64,000 nt of DNA, from NCBI RefSeq assembly GCF_026013645.1, contig NZ_CP110224.1, positions 1,798,001 through 1,862,000 on the forward strand. The letters are read 5' to 3'. A program made the position numbers and the translations under genes. The notes beneath the pieces were generated by a model. That model was not told where the DNA came from. It saw only the letters and a list, made by a program, of their open reading frames with translations, and made no database searches. Each line of letters opens with the position of its first letter. The stretch's first letter is position 1. Positions 21,014-30,498 of the stretch are shown here, in pieces. Source of the stretch: Virgibacillus natechei (lineage in GTDB: Bacteria; Bacillota; Bacilli; Bacillales; Amphibacillaceae).

Positions 21014-21138
21014 ATGCAGGATCTTTCGTAAGTATTATTGTATTTATATTGTCGGATTGATATAAAAGACGACGTAACTACTGTTCTTTTCGGTGTGACG
21101 AGTAACCGCAGTCACAATCTTTTAGAAAACAGCCTTAA

Positions 21139-21178
21139 TGTAAGAAATACTAACATAAAATTGACACATTATCTCACA
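21139..21178 (+). promoter_or_regulatory. GlnR/TnrA operators of glnRA
   Basis: TGTAA-N7-TAACA (21139-21155) matches the TGTNA-N7-TNACA consensus exactly. A second, one-mismatch site TGACA-N7-TCACA (21162-21178) overlaps the promoter -35 and spacer. Two adjacent sites match the known autoregulation of glnRA by GlnR in complex with feedback-inhibited glutamine synthetase. Confidence 0.85.
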
Positions 21179-21189
21179 TCAAATATACT
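21161..21189 (+). promoter_or_regulatory. glnRA promoter
   Basis: TTGACA (21161-21166), a 17-base spacer and TATACT (21184-21189) form a near-consensus sigma-A promoter about 30 bases before glnR. Confidence 0.88.
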
Positions 21190-21217
21190 ACTAATAAAAG
21201 GTTAGGAGGATTACTGA

Positions 21218-21613
21218 TTGAATGATAAAGATCGTCGTTCTATGCCCTTGTTTGGAATAAGTATTGTTAGAAAGCTCACGGATCTGACAGCTAGACAAAT
21301 TAGATATTATGAAGAGCATAATTTAATTCGTCCAGAGCGAACGTCGGGAAATCACCGTTTATTTTCTTTCAATGATGTCGATCGCCTGCTGGAAATTAAA
21401 AATTTATTAGATAAGAGACATAATGTAGCGGGTATTAAATTGTTGTTTGATACAGGAGAGAATAAGAAAGTTGGATCACCCAAACAATCCAACTTATCGG
21501 ACAAAGAACTTAGAAAAATATTAAGAAATGAATTAGTTGACGCTGGAAGGTATGGGAAAACTAGTCTAAGGCAAGGTGAGTTATCTGGTTTTTTGACACA
21601 TAGGAAAGCATAA
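21218..21613 (+). CDS. glnR: GlnR nitrogen repressor
   Basis: GlnR is a MerR-family repressor of glutamine synthesis under nitrogen excess. The N-terminal winged helix contains LTARQIRYYEEHNLI, and the C-terminal tail of about 40 residues senses glutamine synthetase. Translation starts at TTG 21218, seven bases after GGAGG; the nearby ATG is out of frame. The start fits the family (residues RRSMPLFGI follow). It represses its own operon through the boxes just upstream. Confidence 0.95.
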   Translation: MNDKDRRSMPLFGISIVRKLTDLTARQIRYYEEHNLIRPERTSGNHRLFSFNDVDRLLEIKNLLDKRHNVAGIKLLFDTGENKKVGSPKQSNLSDKELRKILRNELVDAGRYGKTSLRQGELSGFLTHRKA

Positions 21614-21854
21614 TACCTTTGTATGAAAACACATATATTTTACAGGATAAATGCCTACTACGTGAAGCGGATCCATTGGTTTCCTATCTGTATAAATGCA
21701 ACTAAAGAAATCCTTTAAAGGCTTATCCACGTCAAGTTTTCTAATTAAGCATTAAGGGTATCAAAAAAACATAAGCCCTGTTTTTAACTTAAGACTAAGA
21801 ATTAGCTCAGATCTCTGAGTACATACTTATAATAAATCCTTAGGAGGAATATGA

Positions 21855-23192
21855 ATGGGAAATAGATTTTCAAAAAAAGAAATCATGAAACAAATTGAAG
21901 AGGAAAACGTTAGGTTTATCCGCTTGCAATTTACTGATATCCTTGGAACAATTAAGAATGTGGAAATTCCGCTCAGCCAATTGGATAAAGCTTTGGATAA
22001 TAAAATGATGTTTGATGGATCTTCAATTGAAGGGTTTGTTCGCATCGAAGAGTCTGATATGTATTTATATCCTGACTTAGATACTTTTGTCGTATTTCCA
22101 TGGACATCTGAGAAAGGGAAAGTAGCACGTTTTATTTGTGATATTTATAACACAGATGGTACTCCTTTTGCTGGTTGCCCAAGGTATAACTTAAAAAGAA
22201 ATGTCGAGAAGATGGAAGAATTAGGCTTTGATGCCTTTAACATCGGAACAGAGCCGGAGTTCTTTTTATTTAAGTTGGACGAAGCAGGCAACCCTTCATT
22301 AGAGCTTAATGACCATGGTGGTTATTTTGATTTAGCCCCGACAGATTTAGGAGAAAATTGCCGTAGAGATATTGTTCTTGAATTAGAAGAAATGGGTTTT
22401 GAAATTGAAGCTTCTCACCATGAAGTAGCACCAGGACAACATGAAATTGATTTTAAATATGCAGAAGCTGTTAAACATGCAGACGATATTCAAACATTTA
22501 AATTAGTTGTAAAAACAATTGCTAGAAGGCATAACCTGCATGCGACATTTATGCCCAAGCCATTATTCGGTGTAAATGGATCAGGAATGCACGTTAATAT
22601 GTCTTTATTTAAAAACGGTGTAAATGCATTTTTTGATAAACAAGGTGAAATGGAATTAAGTGATATTGCATATCAATTTACAGCGGGAATTATTAAACAT
22701 GCTACGAACTTTACAGCCATTACAAACCCGACAGTAAACTCATTTAAAAGACTAGTGCCTGGATTCGAAGCCCCTTCTTATGTCGCATGGTCCGCAACAA
22801 ATAGAAGTCCATTAATTCGTATACCATATTCAAGAGGAGTGAGTACGCGAATTGAAGTTCGAAGTGTTGATCCTTCCGCTAATCCATATATGGCTTTGGC
22901 AGTTTTGCTTGCTGCAGGTTTAGATGGTGTGGAAAATAAACTAACACCACCAACAGCTGTTGATCGAAATATTTACGTGATGACGAAAGCTGAGCGCGAG
23001 GAAATCGGAGTAAAAGATTTACCAGCAACATTGATGGATGCATTGAACCAACTACAAGAAAGTAAAGTAATTGTAAATGCTCTAGGTGAACATTTATTTG
23101 AACACTTCATCGAAGCGAAAGAGATTGAATGGGATATGTTCCGTACACAAGTTCACCCATGGGAGAGAGAACAGTACTTGAGAACTTACTAG
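21855..23192 (+). CDS. glnA: Glutamine synthetase, type I
   Basis: It makes glutamine from glutamate, ammonia and ATP, and in Bacillus also signals nitrogen status to GlnR and TnrA. Catalytic-domain motifs are present: [27 protein letters not shown], the [17 protein letters not shown] loop and the [20 protein letters not shown] region. Length 445 is that of the GSI-alpha class without adenylylation. GGAGG is eight bases before ATG 21855. A 241-base gap separates it from glnR and contains pieces of the dispersed repeat (near 21714-21750) but no gene. Confidence 0.97.
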   Translation: MGNRFSKKEIMKQIEEENVRFIRLQFTDILGTIKNVEIPLSQLDKALDNKMMFDGSSIEGFVRIEESDMYLYPDLDTFVVFPWTSEKGKVARFICDIYNTDGTPFAGCPRYNLKRNVEKMEELGFDAFNIGTEPEFFLFKLDEAGNPSLELNDHGGYFDLAPTDLGENCRRDIVLELEEMGFEIEASHHEVAPGQHEIDFKYAEAVKHADDIQTFKLVVKTIARRHNLHATFMPKPLFGVNGSGMHVNMSLFKNGVNAFFDKQGEMELSDIAYQFTAGIIKHATNFTAITNPTVNSFKRLVPGFEAPSYVAWSATNRSPLIRIPYSRGVSTRIEVRSVDPSANPYMALAVLLAAGLDGVENKLTPPTAVDRNIYVMTKAEREEIGVKDLPATLMDALNQLQESKVIVNALGEHLFEHFIEAKEIEWDMFRTQVHPWEREQYLRTY

Positions 23193-23201
23193 GATTGGAA
23201 T

Positions 23202-23240
23202 TAAAAATAAGCTGCCTATTAAACAGGCAGCTTATTTTTA
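23202..23240. terminator. Bidirectional terminator between glnA and lexA
   Basis: A perfect 16-bp stem with A and T tracts on either side serves the converging glnA and lexA genes; it overlaps the lexA stop codon. Confidence 0.93.
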
Positions 23241-23861
23241 GTGAATATTACGATACAGACCAATAACTTTACCAAGAATAGTGACATTATTGTAAAGTAA
23301 TGGATCCATGGTTGCATTTTCAGGTTGCAGACGTATGTGGTCTTTTTCTTTGAAGAAGCGTTTTACTGTAGCTTCATTCTCTTCGGTCATTGCAACGATA
23401 ATATCGCTATTTTGTGCTGTGTTTTGTTGTTTAACAATAACCATATCTCCATCTAATATTCCGGCCTCAATCATGCTTTCACCATCAATCGCAAGTATAA
23501 ATAAATTGTCATCTGGACTAGCAGTTGAGGTTGGTAATGGTATGAACTCTTCTATATTTTCAACTGCAGTAATAGGAAGACCTGCTGTAACCTTACCAAT
23601 TACTGGTGCATATCTTGGTGCTTCTCTCGGAATATCGCTACCTTCTGATAGATCTAACACTTCAATTGCTCTTGGTTTAGTTGGATCCCTTCTAATATAG
23701 CCCTTATCTTCAATTCTAGCAAGATGGCCGTGTACGGTGGAGCTTGAGGCTAGTCCAACTGCTACTGCTATTTCACGTACGGAAGGGGGATAGCCTTTTT
23801 TACTTACTTCATCTTTAATGTACTCAAGTATCATTTGCTGTCTTTTAGAAAGTTTTGTCAT
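23238..23861 (-). CDS. lexA: LexA SOS repressor
   Basis: LexA represses DNA-damage genes and cleaves itself when RecA filaments form. A winged-helix DNA-binding domain covers residues 1-65 ([20 protein letters not shown]). The Ala93-Gly94 cleavage site lies in GKVTAGLP, and the catalytic pair is Ser129 (GESM) and Lys167 (TVKRFF). Length 207 is normal. A LexA box upstream at 24067-24080 shows autoregulation. Confidence 0.97.
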   Translation of the reverse strand: MTKLSKRQQMILEYIKDEVSKKGYPPSVREIAVAVGLASSSTVHGHLARIEDKGYIRRDPTKPRAIEVLDLSEGSDIPREAPRYAPVIGKVTAGLPITAVENIEEFIPLPTSTASPDDNLFILAIDGESMIEAGILDGDMVIVKQQNTAQNSDIIVAMTEENEATVKRFFKEKDHIRLQPENATMDPLLYNNVTILGKVIGLYRNIH

Positions 23862-24040
23862 CTTGTAACACCTCGCTTATAGGATTTTATCGCAGTTTAA
23901 CTGGCGGGTTGTCTAAATACGGCGCGCATCCTTGAAACAGAAAACCACCTTTTTGCGTGTGATGTTTCTCAAGGGGCCTGTGCCAACCTCTGCACTAGCA
24001 CGTCATGTGCATTGAAAACTTCCAATGAATCATTAATTAT

Positions 24041-24080
24041 AGTTTACCATTTTCATACAATGAATGCAAACGTTCGTTCG
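24041..24080 (-). promoter_or_regulatory. lexA promoter and LexA box
   Basis: On the minus strand, CGAACGAACGTTTG (24067-24080) matches the LexA box at 9 of 10 fixed positions. It abuts TTGCAT (24064-24069), a 17-base spacer and TAAACT (24041-24046). The 514-base gap 23862-24375 between lexA and yneB has no gene; it holds this site and repeat copies. Confidence 0.75.
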
Positions 24081-24279
24081 AATTATTATTGACATGATAC
24101 GACAGTTCATGCAATACTATATAAAATTCGTTTAGTTCTTTTAGGTGTATAAACATAAATTGTAGAAATATATTCCAAGTATATCATACCACTAGTTTCT
24201 CGTAAGTGCTTTAATACAACCCACGTCGTGTGGATCGAACAAACATTCAGTGGGGAGGCAGACTAAATACGCCACGTCC

Positions 24280-24310
24280 TGGGACTGCGCGTAAATGTTC
24301 GGGCACCGAA
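24280..24310. repeat. Third copy of the TGGGACTGCGCG repeat
   Basis: TGGGACTGCGCGTAAATG is identical to the start of both copies at 18236 and 18274, and the preceding four bases (GTCC) match the first copy too. The rest diverges. Upstream at 24256-24270 GGCAGACTAAATACG resembles TTGTCTAAATACGG near 23909. Confidence 0.65.
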
Positions 24311-24342
24311 ACCATTTGTGCGCCGGAACCCCTACTGAATGA

Positions 24343-25014
<672 letters not shown>

Positions 25015-25127
25015 TAATAGGGTATAATAAAGAGTGACTCACGGGACGGGCTGTCAAAAAGGCAAAATTTTATTTTTGACCTTTTACTATATAATTTAAA
25101 GTAATTCTACCTGGAGGTTAAAGCTAA

Positions 25128-25361
25128 ATGCTGTCCAAAGAAAAAATAGAACGTATAAATAAACTATCGAAAAAATCCAAAGAAAATGGTTTAACCAATG
25201 AAGAAAAAGAAGAGCAGAAAGAGCTTCGTGAAGCATATCTCAAAAATGTACGCAGTTCATTTAAAAATCAACTCAAATCTGTGAAAGTAATGGATCCTGA
25301 AGGAAAAGATGTTACGCCTGAAAAAGTAAAAAATATGCAAGATCGAAATAATAAACATTAG
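25128..25361 (+). CDS. ynzC: YnzC, DUF896 protein
   Basis: This small helical protein (77 residues) of unknown function has the family signature IERINKLSKKSKENGLTNEEKEEQ and ends with a basic tail. CTGGAGG lies upstream of the ATG. It keeps its usual place after yneB and before tkt. A hairpin (GTCAAAAA...TTTTTGAC, 25056-25080) lies in the yneB-ynzC gap and may be an internal terminator. Confidence 0.9.
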   Translation: MLSKEKIERINKLSKKSKENGLTNEEKEEQKELREAYLKNVRSSFKNQLKSVKVMDPEGKDVTPEKVKNMQDRNNKH

Positions 25362-25408
25362 AGCAAACGCTAATGTAACGGATTTTTTTAAAAGCTTCTT
25401 CTTATTAC

Positions 25409-25437
25409 TTGTGACAGAAGGAGTTTCATTATAGAAT
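25409..25437 (+). promoter_or_regulatory. Probable tkt promoter
   Basis: TTGTGA (25409-25414), 17 bases and TAGAAT (25432-25437) lie 50 bases before the tkt start. Confidence 0.45.
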
Positions 25438-25486
25438 AGTATAGGGGATAAACTAATTAGTCGTTAAACACGAAAGGAGAATAAAA

Positions 25487-27490
25487 TTGTCAAATAATAC
25501 AGAGCAACTATCAATTAATACAATTCGAACTATCTCTATTGATGCAATAGAAAATGCCAATTCTGGTCATCCTGGCCTTCCGATGGGTGCAGCGCCTATG
25601 GCTTATACTTTATGGACAGATTTTATGAATCACAACCCAAAGAATTCAAAATGGTTTAATAGAGATAGGTTTGTTCTTTCTGCAGGCCATGGATCAATGC
25701 TTTTATATAGCTTACTTCATTTATCTGGCTACAATGTAACAATGGATGATTTAAAAGGATTCCGTCAGTGGGAATCAAAGACTCCAGGACATCCTGAAGT
25801 ACACCATACAGATGGAGTAGAAGCTACAACTGGCCCTCTTGGTCAAGGATTGGGTATGTCTGTTGGGATGGCAATGGCAGAAGCGCATCTCGCTGCCAAA
25901 TTTAATAAAGAAGATATTTCAGTTGTTGATCATCATACATATGCTATTGTGAGTGATGGTGACCTAATGGAAGGTATTTCTCATGAAGCAGCTTCTTTAG
26001 CAGGCCATCTTGGTCTAGGAAAGTTAATAGCTCTATACGATTCCAATGATATATCACTAGATGGTGATTTAGATCGTTCATTTTCCGATAATACGGAGCA
26101 AAGATTTAAGTCATATGGTTGGCAGGTTATTCGTGTCGAAGATGGCAATGATGTAAAAGCGATAAGAAATGCAATTAGTGAGGCACAAAATAATACGGAG
26201 CAACCAACATTAATTGAAATTAAAACAGTTATCGGGTATGGGTCACCCAATAAATCAGCTTCGGCAGCTTCACACGGAGCCCCACTAGGTGAAGATGAAG
26301 TAAAACTTACAAAAGAATATTACAAGTGGACACACGAGGATTTCCAGGTACCAGAAGAAGTGTACTCAGATTTTAATGAGAAAATCGTTAAAAAAGGTGC
26401 CGAAGTAGAGCGTGAATGGAATCAACGACTAAAGAAATATAATGAGAAGTATCCAGAGCTTGCAAATGACCTGGAACTTTCAATGAAAGGTGAACTTCCT
26501 GCACAATGGGAAAAAGAATTACCAGTATTTGAACCTGAAAAGGATACAGTTGCGACAAGAGCCTCTTCAGGTAAAGTTCTAAATGCAATTGCTAAAACGA
26601 TACCGAATTTATTTGGAGGTAGTGCGGATTTAGCCGGTTCAAATAAAACAACACTTAATGATGATGATGATTTCACGCGTGAGAATCCAGCAGGCAGAAA
26701 TATATGGTTTGGTGTACGAGAGCATGCAATGGCAGCTGCCTTAAATGGCATGGCATTACATGGTGGATTGAAAGTTTATGCTGGAACATTCTTTGTCTTT
26801 AGCGATTATTTAAGACCATCGCTTCGTCTCTCGTCAATCATGAATACACCAGTCACATATGTATTCACACATGATTCAATAGCAGTCGGTGAAGATGGTC
26901 CAACACATGAACCTGTTGAGCATTTAGCTGCATTACGTGCAATCCCTGGTTTTTCACTAATTCGACCAGCAGATGGTAATGAAACTCAAGCAGCGTGGAG
27001 GTTATCTATGGAATCAGTAGATCAGCCAACTGCATTAGTTTTAACTAGACAGAACCTTCCTACTTTAGAAGGAACAAAAGAAAAAGCATATGAAGGTGTG
27101 AAAAAAGGTGCCTATGTAATAAGTAATTCTGAAAAAGAGACACCTGACGCCCTATTACTTGCAACAGGATCAGAAGTACAATTAGCTGTTGATTCACAAA
27201 AAGCACTGACAGAAAAGGGAATTGACGTACGAGTGGTTAGTATGCCTTCATGGGATCGATTCAATGCTCAAGATAAAGCATATAGAAATGAAGTGATTCC
27301 TGCACAAGTGAAAAGTCGGTTGGCCATTGAAATGGCCTCACCATTTGGCTGGGAACGCTACGTGGGTGATGAAGGAAAAGTGTTAGGTATTGATACATTT
27401 GGAGCTTCTGCAAATGGAGATAAAGTAATTGAAGAATATGGTTTCACAGTTGAGAATGTAGTTCAACATGTAGAATCATTAATTAAGTAG
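25487..27490 (+). CDS. tkt: Transketolase
   Basis: This thiamine-diphosphate enzyme of the pentose phosphate pathway moves two-carbon units between sugar phosphates. The N-terminal domain has [20 protein letters not shown] and the ThDP motif [23 protein letters not shown] region near residue 155. The central domain has GSADLAGSN and the catalytic Glu in WFGVREHAM. The C-terminal domain covers LLATGSEV onward. Length 667 is standard. It starts at TTG 25487 behind AAAGGAG. A perfect terminator follows. Confidence 0.97.
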   Translation: MSNNTEQLSINTIRTISIDAIENANSGHPGLPMGAAPMAYTLWTDFMNHNPKNSKWFNRDRFVLSAGHGSMLLYSLLHLSGYNVTMDDLKGFRQWESKTPGHPEVHHTDGVEATTGPLGQGLGMSVGMAMAEAHLAAKFNKEDISVVDHHTYAIVSDGDLMEGISHEAASLAGHLGLGKLIALYDSNDISLDGDLDRSFSDNTEQRFKSYGWQVIRVEDGNDVKAIRNAISEAQNNTEQPTLIEIKTVIGYGSPNKSASAASHGAPLGEDEVKLTKEYYKWTHEDFQVPEEVYSDFNEKIVKKGAEVEREWNQRLKKYNEKYPELANDLELSMKGELPAQWEKELPVFEPEKDTVATRASSGKVLNAIAKTIPNLFGGSADLAGSNKTTLNDDDDFTRENPAGRNIWFGVREHAMAAALNGMALHGGLKVYAGTFFVFSDYLRPSLRLSSIMNTPVTYVFTHDSIAVGEDGPTHEPVEHLAALRAIPGFSLIRPADGNETQAAWRLSMESVDQPTALVLTRQNLPTLEGTKEKAYEGVKKGAYVISNSEKETPDALLLATGSEVQLAVDSQKALTEKGIDVRVVSMPSWDRFNAQDKAYRNEVIPAQVKSRLAIEMASPFGWERYVGDEGKVLGIDTFGASANGDKVIEEYGFTVENVVQHVESLIK

Positions 27491-27495
27491 AAATT

Positions 27496-27534
27496 AGAAA
27501 AGATGGTTCCATATATTATGGAACCATCTTTTCT
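27496..27534 (+). terminator. Intrinsic terminator after tkt
   Basis: A perfect 18-bp stem (arms 27496-27513 and 27517-27534) begins just after the tkt stop, with AAAAGA/TCTTTT at its base supplying the T tract. Confidence 0.9.
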
Positions 27535-27539
27535 GTGTG

Positions 27540-27546
27540 TTCGACA
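27540..27546 (-). promoter_or_regulatory. Spo0A box upstream of sirA
   Basis: TTCGACA is the exact reverse complement of the 0A box TGTCGAA, and lies about 90 bases before sirA. sirA is a known direct target of phosphorylated Spo0A in Bacillus. A TATAAT at about 27601 could be the -10 element. Confidence 0.6.
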
Positions 27547-27631
27547 AAACTAGTGAAATCCAGCACTATAAACTGACATGATTTTAAAAATAGAATACGT
27601 ATAATAGATTGTAAAAAGGGGACTGGCTACA

Positions 27632-28060
27632 ATGTATGAGTATTCTGTTTTTTGGATAAAAGAAGATATTGCCAAACATTACTTTCATAAAAGTGATATC
27701 TTATATCGTTTTATTAAAGCGTATCAAAAAAGTCATGATAGAATCGACTTGAAGAAACAATATGACTATATTACAAATGATTTCCCTGAAACCGAATTGA
27801 TCTCACACATGAAAAATTATCATCTGAATAATGTTGCAGTTCAAGTAGAAGGATCCCAAATTAAATTAAACAAGAATTTACATCTAATTTCTTTACATAT
27901 CAGTGAAAAACATTTAAAATTTCGTTGTGAAACATTGCAGGATGCTGAAGAAACATTATTCCCTATCCTGAGACAGTTTCAGTCAATTCTTTTCATTATA
28001 GGAAATAATATAGAAAATTACGGATGGATTTCCCCAGTACCTTATATTAGCAAATATTAA
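27632..28060 (+). CDS. sirA: SirA, sporulation inhibitor of DNA replication
   Basis: SirA binds DnaA domain I and blocks new rounds of replication during sporulation. The 142-residue protein shows the family pattern: an N-terminal YSVFWIKEDIAKHYF block and a C-terminal YGWISPV block corresponding to YGWLNPV of B. subtilis SirA. Its place between tkt and yneF is the conserved one, and a perfect 0A box lies upstream. Sequence similarity by eye is modest; context makes the call firm. Confidence 0.85.
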   Translation: MYEYSVFWIKEDIAKHYFHKSDILYRFIKAYQKSHDRIDLKKQYDYITNDFPETELISHMKNYHLNNVAVQVEGSQIKLNKNLHLISLHISEKHLKFRCETLQDAEETLFPILRQFQSILFIIGNNIENYGWISPVPYISKY

Positions 28061-28135
28061 AGGGTACAAGTATTGTATTCTTGTATGTAATTTACTATAC
28101 TATGTAAGGGACAACACGAAGGAGGAAAGCAAGAC

Positions 28136-28372
28136 ATGAACACAATATGGGTTGTATTAATAGCTATAGCAGCATTAATTGCTGGTGTTGCGCTTGGGTT
28201 TTTTATCGCAAGAAAATATATGATGAATTATTTGAAAAAGAATCCACCAATCAATGAGCAAATGCTGCGTACAATGATGATGCAAATGGGACAAAAACCA
28301 TCACAGAAAAAAATTAATCAGATGATGCGTTCAATGGAAAACCAAAATCAATCTGATAAAGGAAAAAAATAA
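28136..28372 (+). CDS. yneF: YneF, UPF0154 membrane protein
   Basis: This 78-residue protein has one N-terminal membrane helix ([19 protein letters not shown]) and a cytoplasmic Met/Gln/Lys-rich tail containing [16 protein letters not shown], typical of UPF0154. Its function is unknown. GGAGG precedes the ATG. It is the last chromosomal gene before the prophage; its transcript ends in the hairpin at 28456-28503. Confidence 0.92.
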   Translation: MNTIWVVLIAIAALIAGVALGFFIARKYMMNYLKKNPPINEQMLRTMMMQMGQKPSQKKINQMMRSMENQNQSDKGKK

Positions 28373-28455
28373 CGCAATATGCTGTTATGCCAACCTTTAT
28401 AAAGCTATAATTAATTTTTTTCATCACTTAAAACTTGATCCGATTGATTTTTTAG

Positions 28456-28503
28456 AACCACTTTTTCTGCTAGGAAAGATAAAGCAGAGAAGGTGGTTTT
28501 TTT
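28456..28503 (+). terminator. yneF terminator overlapping the integrase start
   Basis: Bases 28456-28471 pair with 28483-28498 over 16 bp (two G-U pairs, both of the kind that forms only in plus-strand RNA), followed by seven T residues (28497-28503). The 3' arm contains AGAAGGTGG, the integrase ribosome site. The left attachment junction probably lies in or next to this symmetric element. Confidence 0.85.
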
Positions 28504-29407
28504 GTTGTTATTAGAAGATGTTTTAGAAGAATATTACTATCACTGTTTAGCAAGTGGATTCACAGATAAAACAATGATCAACAAAAATCAGGAATATAAG
28601 CAACTTAACAAATTCATTATCGAGGAAAGACAAGTAACAGAATTAGAATCTATCACACATCACGATTTAAAAAGCTATATCAGATCAAAGCAGATGAGTG
28701 GACTTCAACCATCATCTATCGTATCGATGTCAAAGCAAGTGAGAGCATTCTTCAGTTGGTGTGTAAAAGAAGAATATATACAGATTAATCCTATGGATAA
28801 AGTTACGCTTCCTAAAGTTGGTACAAAGATGCTTACTGGATATACAACACAGGAAGTCACAACGATGATCAATTGCTTCAACAATAAAGAATATTTAGAG
28901 ATACGTAACAAGGCTATAGTCTCATTAATGGCAGATTGTGGCTTACGCTCAATTGAGATCAGGAGATTCACTCATTCATCTATTCACGACAATTTTATAT
29001 TGATCAGTGGAAAAGGAAACAAAGAGAGAATAGTCAATCTCAGCTCTATCGTCAAGAAAACACTGATCAAGTATGAGCGTGTGAAAAAGCAATATTTTAA
29101 AGGAAAAAATGTCCCATACGAGAATTATTTTCTGAATTATCGTGGGGAAGAGATGAGTCATGTTGGCATTCACAATCTAGTTAAAGAAGCTGGCAGACGA
29201 GCAAAAGTTAAAGAGGCTAGACCGCATAAATTTAGGCATTTCTTTGCTGTTCAGAGTTTGTTGAATGGGATCGATATTTATAGTTTATCTAAGTTGTTGG
29301 GACACTCAGAAGTGAATACAACTGAGCGCTATCTCACTAGTCTCAACGTAAAGGATTTGCTTGAGGATTCAGTTAAAACTAGTCCATTGACTAATATGAA
29401 AAAATAA
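28502..29407 (+). CDS. int: Phage tyrosine integrase
   Basis: It catalyses site-specific integration and excision. An N-terminal SAM-like core-binding domain covers about residues 1-95. The catalytic domain has Arg149 (CGLRSIEI), a Lys in GKGNKERIV, the H-x-x-R box His242/Arg245, His268 (LGHSE) and the nucleophile Tyr277. I start at TTG 28502, seven bases after AGAAGGTGG; TTG 28505 and GTG 28493 are alternatives. The SD lies inside the 3' arm of the upstream terminator, so transcripts reading in from yneF would both stop here and hide the SD. Confidence 0.93.
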   Translation: MLLLEDVLEEYYYHCLASGFTDKTMINKNQEYKQLNKFIIEERQVTELESITHHDLKSYIRSKQMSGLQPSSIVSMSKQVRAFFSWCVKEEYIQINPMDKVTLPKVGTKMLTGYTTQEVTTMINCFNNKEYLEIRNKAIVSLMADCGLRSIEIRRFTHSSIHDNFILISGKGNKERIVNLSSIVKKTLIKYERVKKQYFKGKNVPYENYFLNYRGEEMSHVGIHNLVKEAGRRAKVKEARPHKFRHFFAVQSLLNGIDIYSLSKLLGHSEVNTTERYLTSLNVKDLLEDSVKTSPLTNMKK

Positions 29408-29411
29408 CACA

Positions 29412-29494
29412 AAAAAGGCTCAGTAGGTGCTACCAACACCACTCAGCCAACGGATTATCAAAGCTTCACAACGCTAATTGAATAGGCTCTGATA
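29412..29494 (-). ncRNA. Candidate short minus-strand RNA
   Basis: A sigma-A promoter (29501-29529) points left and an intrinsic terminator lies 50-80 bases downstream (29417-29448), defining an RNA of about 80 nt with no reading frame of note. It overlaps the 3' flank of int in antisense and the presumed 5' side of the larger plus-strand RNA. Inferred from promoter and terminator only. Confidence 0.4.
29417..29448 (-). terminator. Minus-strand terminator behind int
   Basis: On the minus strand GGCTGAGT...GGTG pairs with CACC...ACTGAGCC (one mismatch, one bulge) and is followed by TTTTTT (plus-strand A run 29411-29416). In the plus direction there is no T tract. Confidence 0.7.
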
Positions 29495-29500
29495 CCTTTC

Positions 29501-29529
29501 ATTATACCATTTAATCTGGTGTATGGCAA
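29501..29529 (-). promoter_or_regulatory. Strong minus-strand promoter
   Basis: Read leftward: TTGCCA (29524-29529), exactly 17 bases, TATAAT (29501-29506). Confidence 0.55.
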
Positions 29530-29970
29530 GGTGTTTGAGCAGACGTGGACTGCCCAATAATACGTCTATAATCTAACCTTGATATGTTACGGCTTATCAG
29601 ATGCATAAACTAAGCCTAGGATACAAAAACACCTCCCTGTTGGTGTGGTATCTGAAGGGTGAAAGCTACCATAACGCTGATCGAAGGAAGGGTATGCATC
29701 TAAGGATGCGTAGGACAAGCCACATACAATCAAACTCTGATTATCGGAGTTTGATTCAACTGTCAGGGATACTTGAAACAGTAGGCTTGTTTAGAAGAGA
29801 TTCTAACGATAATAGGGGTGCTATACGGATACTTCGGGTCAGACTAGACCATATATCACAATCGGCTGCTACTTACATTGATAATTTTATATTTTTATCC
29901 GTGTAGGTAGTCGATTTGTGTCTAGCCGTTGCTTGGTATCGCCTACCCATATATGGGGAAGTCAAGAGAT
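29503..29970 (+). ncRNA. Candidate large structured phage RNA
   Basis: Many stems can be drawn in plus-strand RNA: 29503-29509/29517-29523; 29527-29532/29576-29581 enclosing 29541-29546/29562-29567; 29591-29596/29611-29616; 29620-29624/29648-29652 enclosing 29629-29633/29642-29646; 29693-29700/29705-29712; 29715-29721/29784-29790 enclosing 29728-29737/29747-29756 and 29759-29763/29778-29782; 29791-29796/29801-29806 with a GAGA loop; and long-range 29821-29830/29897-29906. Four of these contain U-G pairs that would be A-C mismatches on the other strand, so the RNA is plus-sense. The 101-codon frame inside resembles no protein I know. Size and location in a prophage recall the GOLLD and ROOL ornate RNAs, but I cannot assign a family; both ends are estimates. 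Confidence 0.6.
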
Positions 29971-30057
29971 AAAGTCAAGTAATAACAACCATATAAGATA
30001 ATTAATTATGGTCTGATGGTGGACGTGTCATATTTCAGCTAGCTAGCGCAAAGGTTT

Positions 30058-30077
30058 TTGAGAAGTATACTTCTCAA
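30058..30077. repeat. Perfect 20-bp palindrome
   Basis: TTGAGAAGTATACTTCTCAA is fully self-complementary. It could be an operator or, with the following short T stretch, the 3' end hairpin of the structured RNA. The remainder up to 30190 holds no gene. Confidence 0.6.
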
Positions 30078-30192
30078 TTTGATTACAACCACCTTAAATG
30101 CACTTTAAATCTATAAGCTGTAACACTAACACATTAAATGTACCTTAAGTCTGCATTAAGAATTAAAATATATCGCCAAGAAATCTTAGCGA

Positions 30193-30225
30193 TAAAAAAG
30201 ACTGAGCAACATAAGTCACTCAGTC
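30193..30225 (-). terminator. Terminator of the XRE regulator gene
   Basis: On the minus strand GACTGAG (30219-30225) pairs with CTCAGTC (30200-30206), followed by TTTTTT. It overlaps the stop codon and keeps leftward transcription out of the structured-RNA region. Confidence 0.85.
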
Positions 30226-30432
30226 ATCATCCGATACAAATTCAACAATATCACACGAAGAATCTACATCCAGAGCCTTACAAAGTAGATCCAGTGTCTC
30301 AAACTGTATTCCATTAGAATTGCCATTGAGTAGCTTGCTGATAGTATTACGATGTACTCCAGTCAATTCAACTAATTTAGAAGTTGATAATCCTTTTGTC
30401 TCCATTTGGTATCTTAAATTTAATTTAATCAT
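30220..30432 (-). CDS. XRE-family phage regulator (small Cro/CI type)
   Basis: This 70-residue protein is essentially one helix-turn-helix domain: YQMETKGLSTSKLVELTGV, then the recognition helix HRNTISKLLNG, then a C-terminal acidic tail. It is divergent from the early genes and faces a promoter pair with two matching operators, so it is most likely the lysogeny repressor or a Cro-like switch protein. It lacks the dimerisation or peptidase domain of large CI repressors. Confidence 0.85.
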   Translation of the reverse strand: MIKLNLRYQMETKGLSTSKLVELTGVHRNTISKLLNGNSNGIQFETLDLLCKALDVDSSCDIVEFVSDDD

Positions 30433-30461
30433 GTTAGCCTCCAGTTCATGTGTCTGACCTT

Positions 30462-30491
30462 AGTATACATCATGATGTGCATTTATTACAA
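30462..30491 (-). promoter_or_regulatory. Leftward promoter with operator O1
   Basis: Read leftward: TTGTAA (30486-30491), an 18-base spacer, TATACT (30462-30467). O1 (30464-30481) has the form TATACA-N6-TGTGCA, overlaps the -10 and spacer, and contains the 12-bp palindrome ACATCATGATGT (30467-30478). Confidence 0.7.
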
Positions 30492-30498
30492 ATAGATG

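Noticed and set aside
29601-29906. Open frame of 101 codons on the plus strand inside the structured-RNA region
   Set aside because: No ribosome site, a protein sequence unlike any family I know, and the bases are better explained by paired RNA stems.
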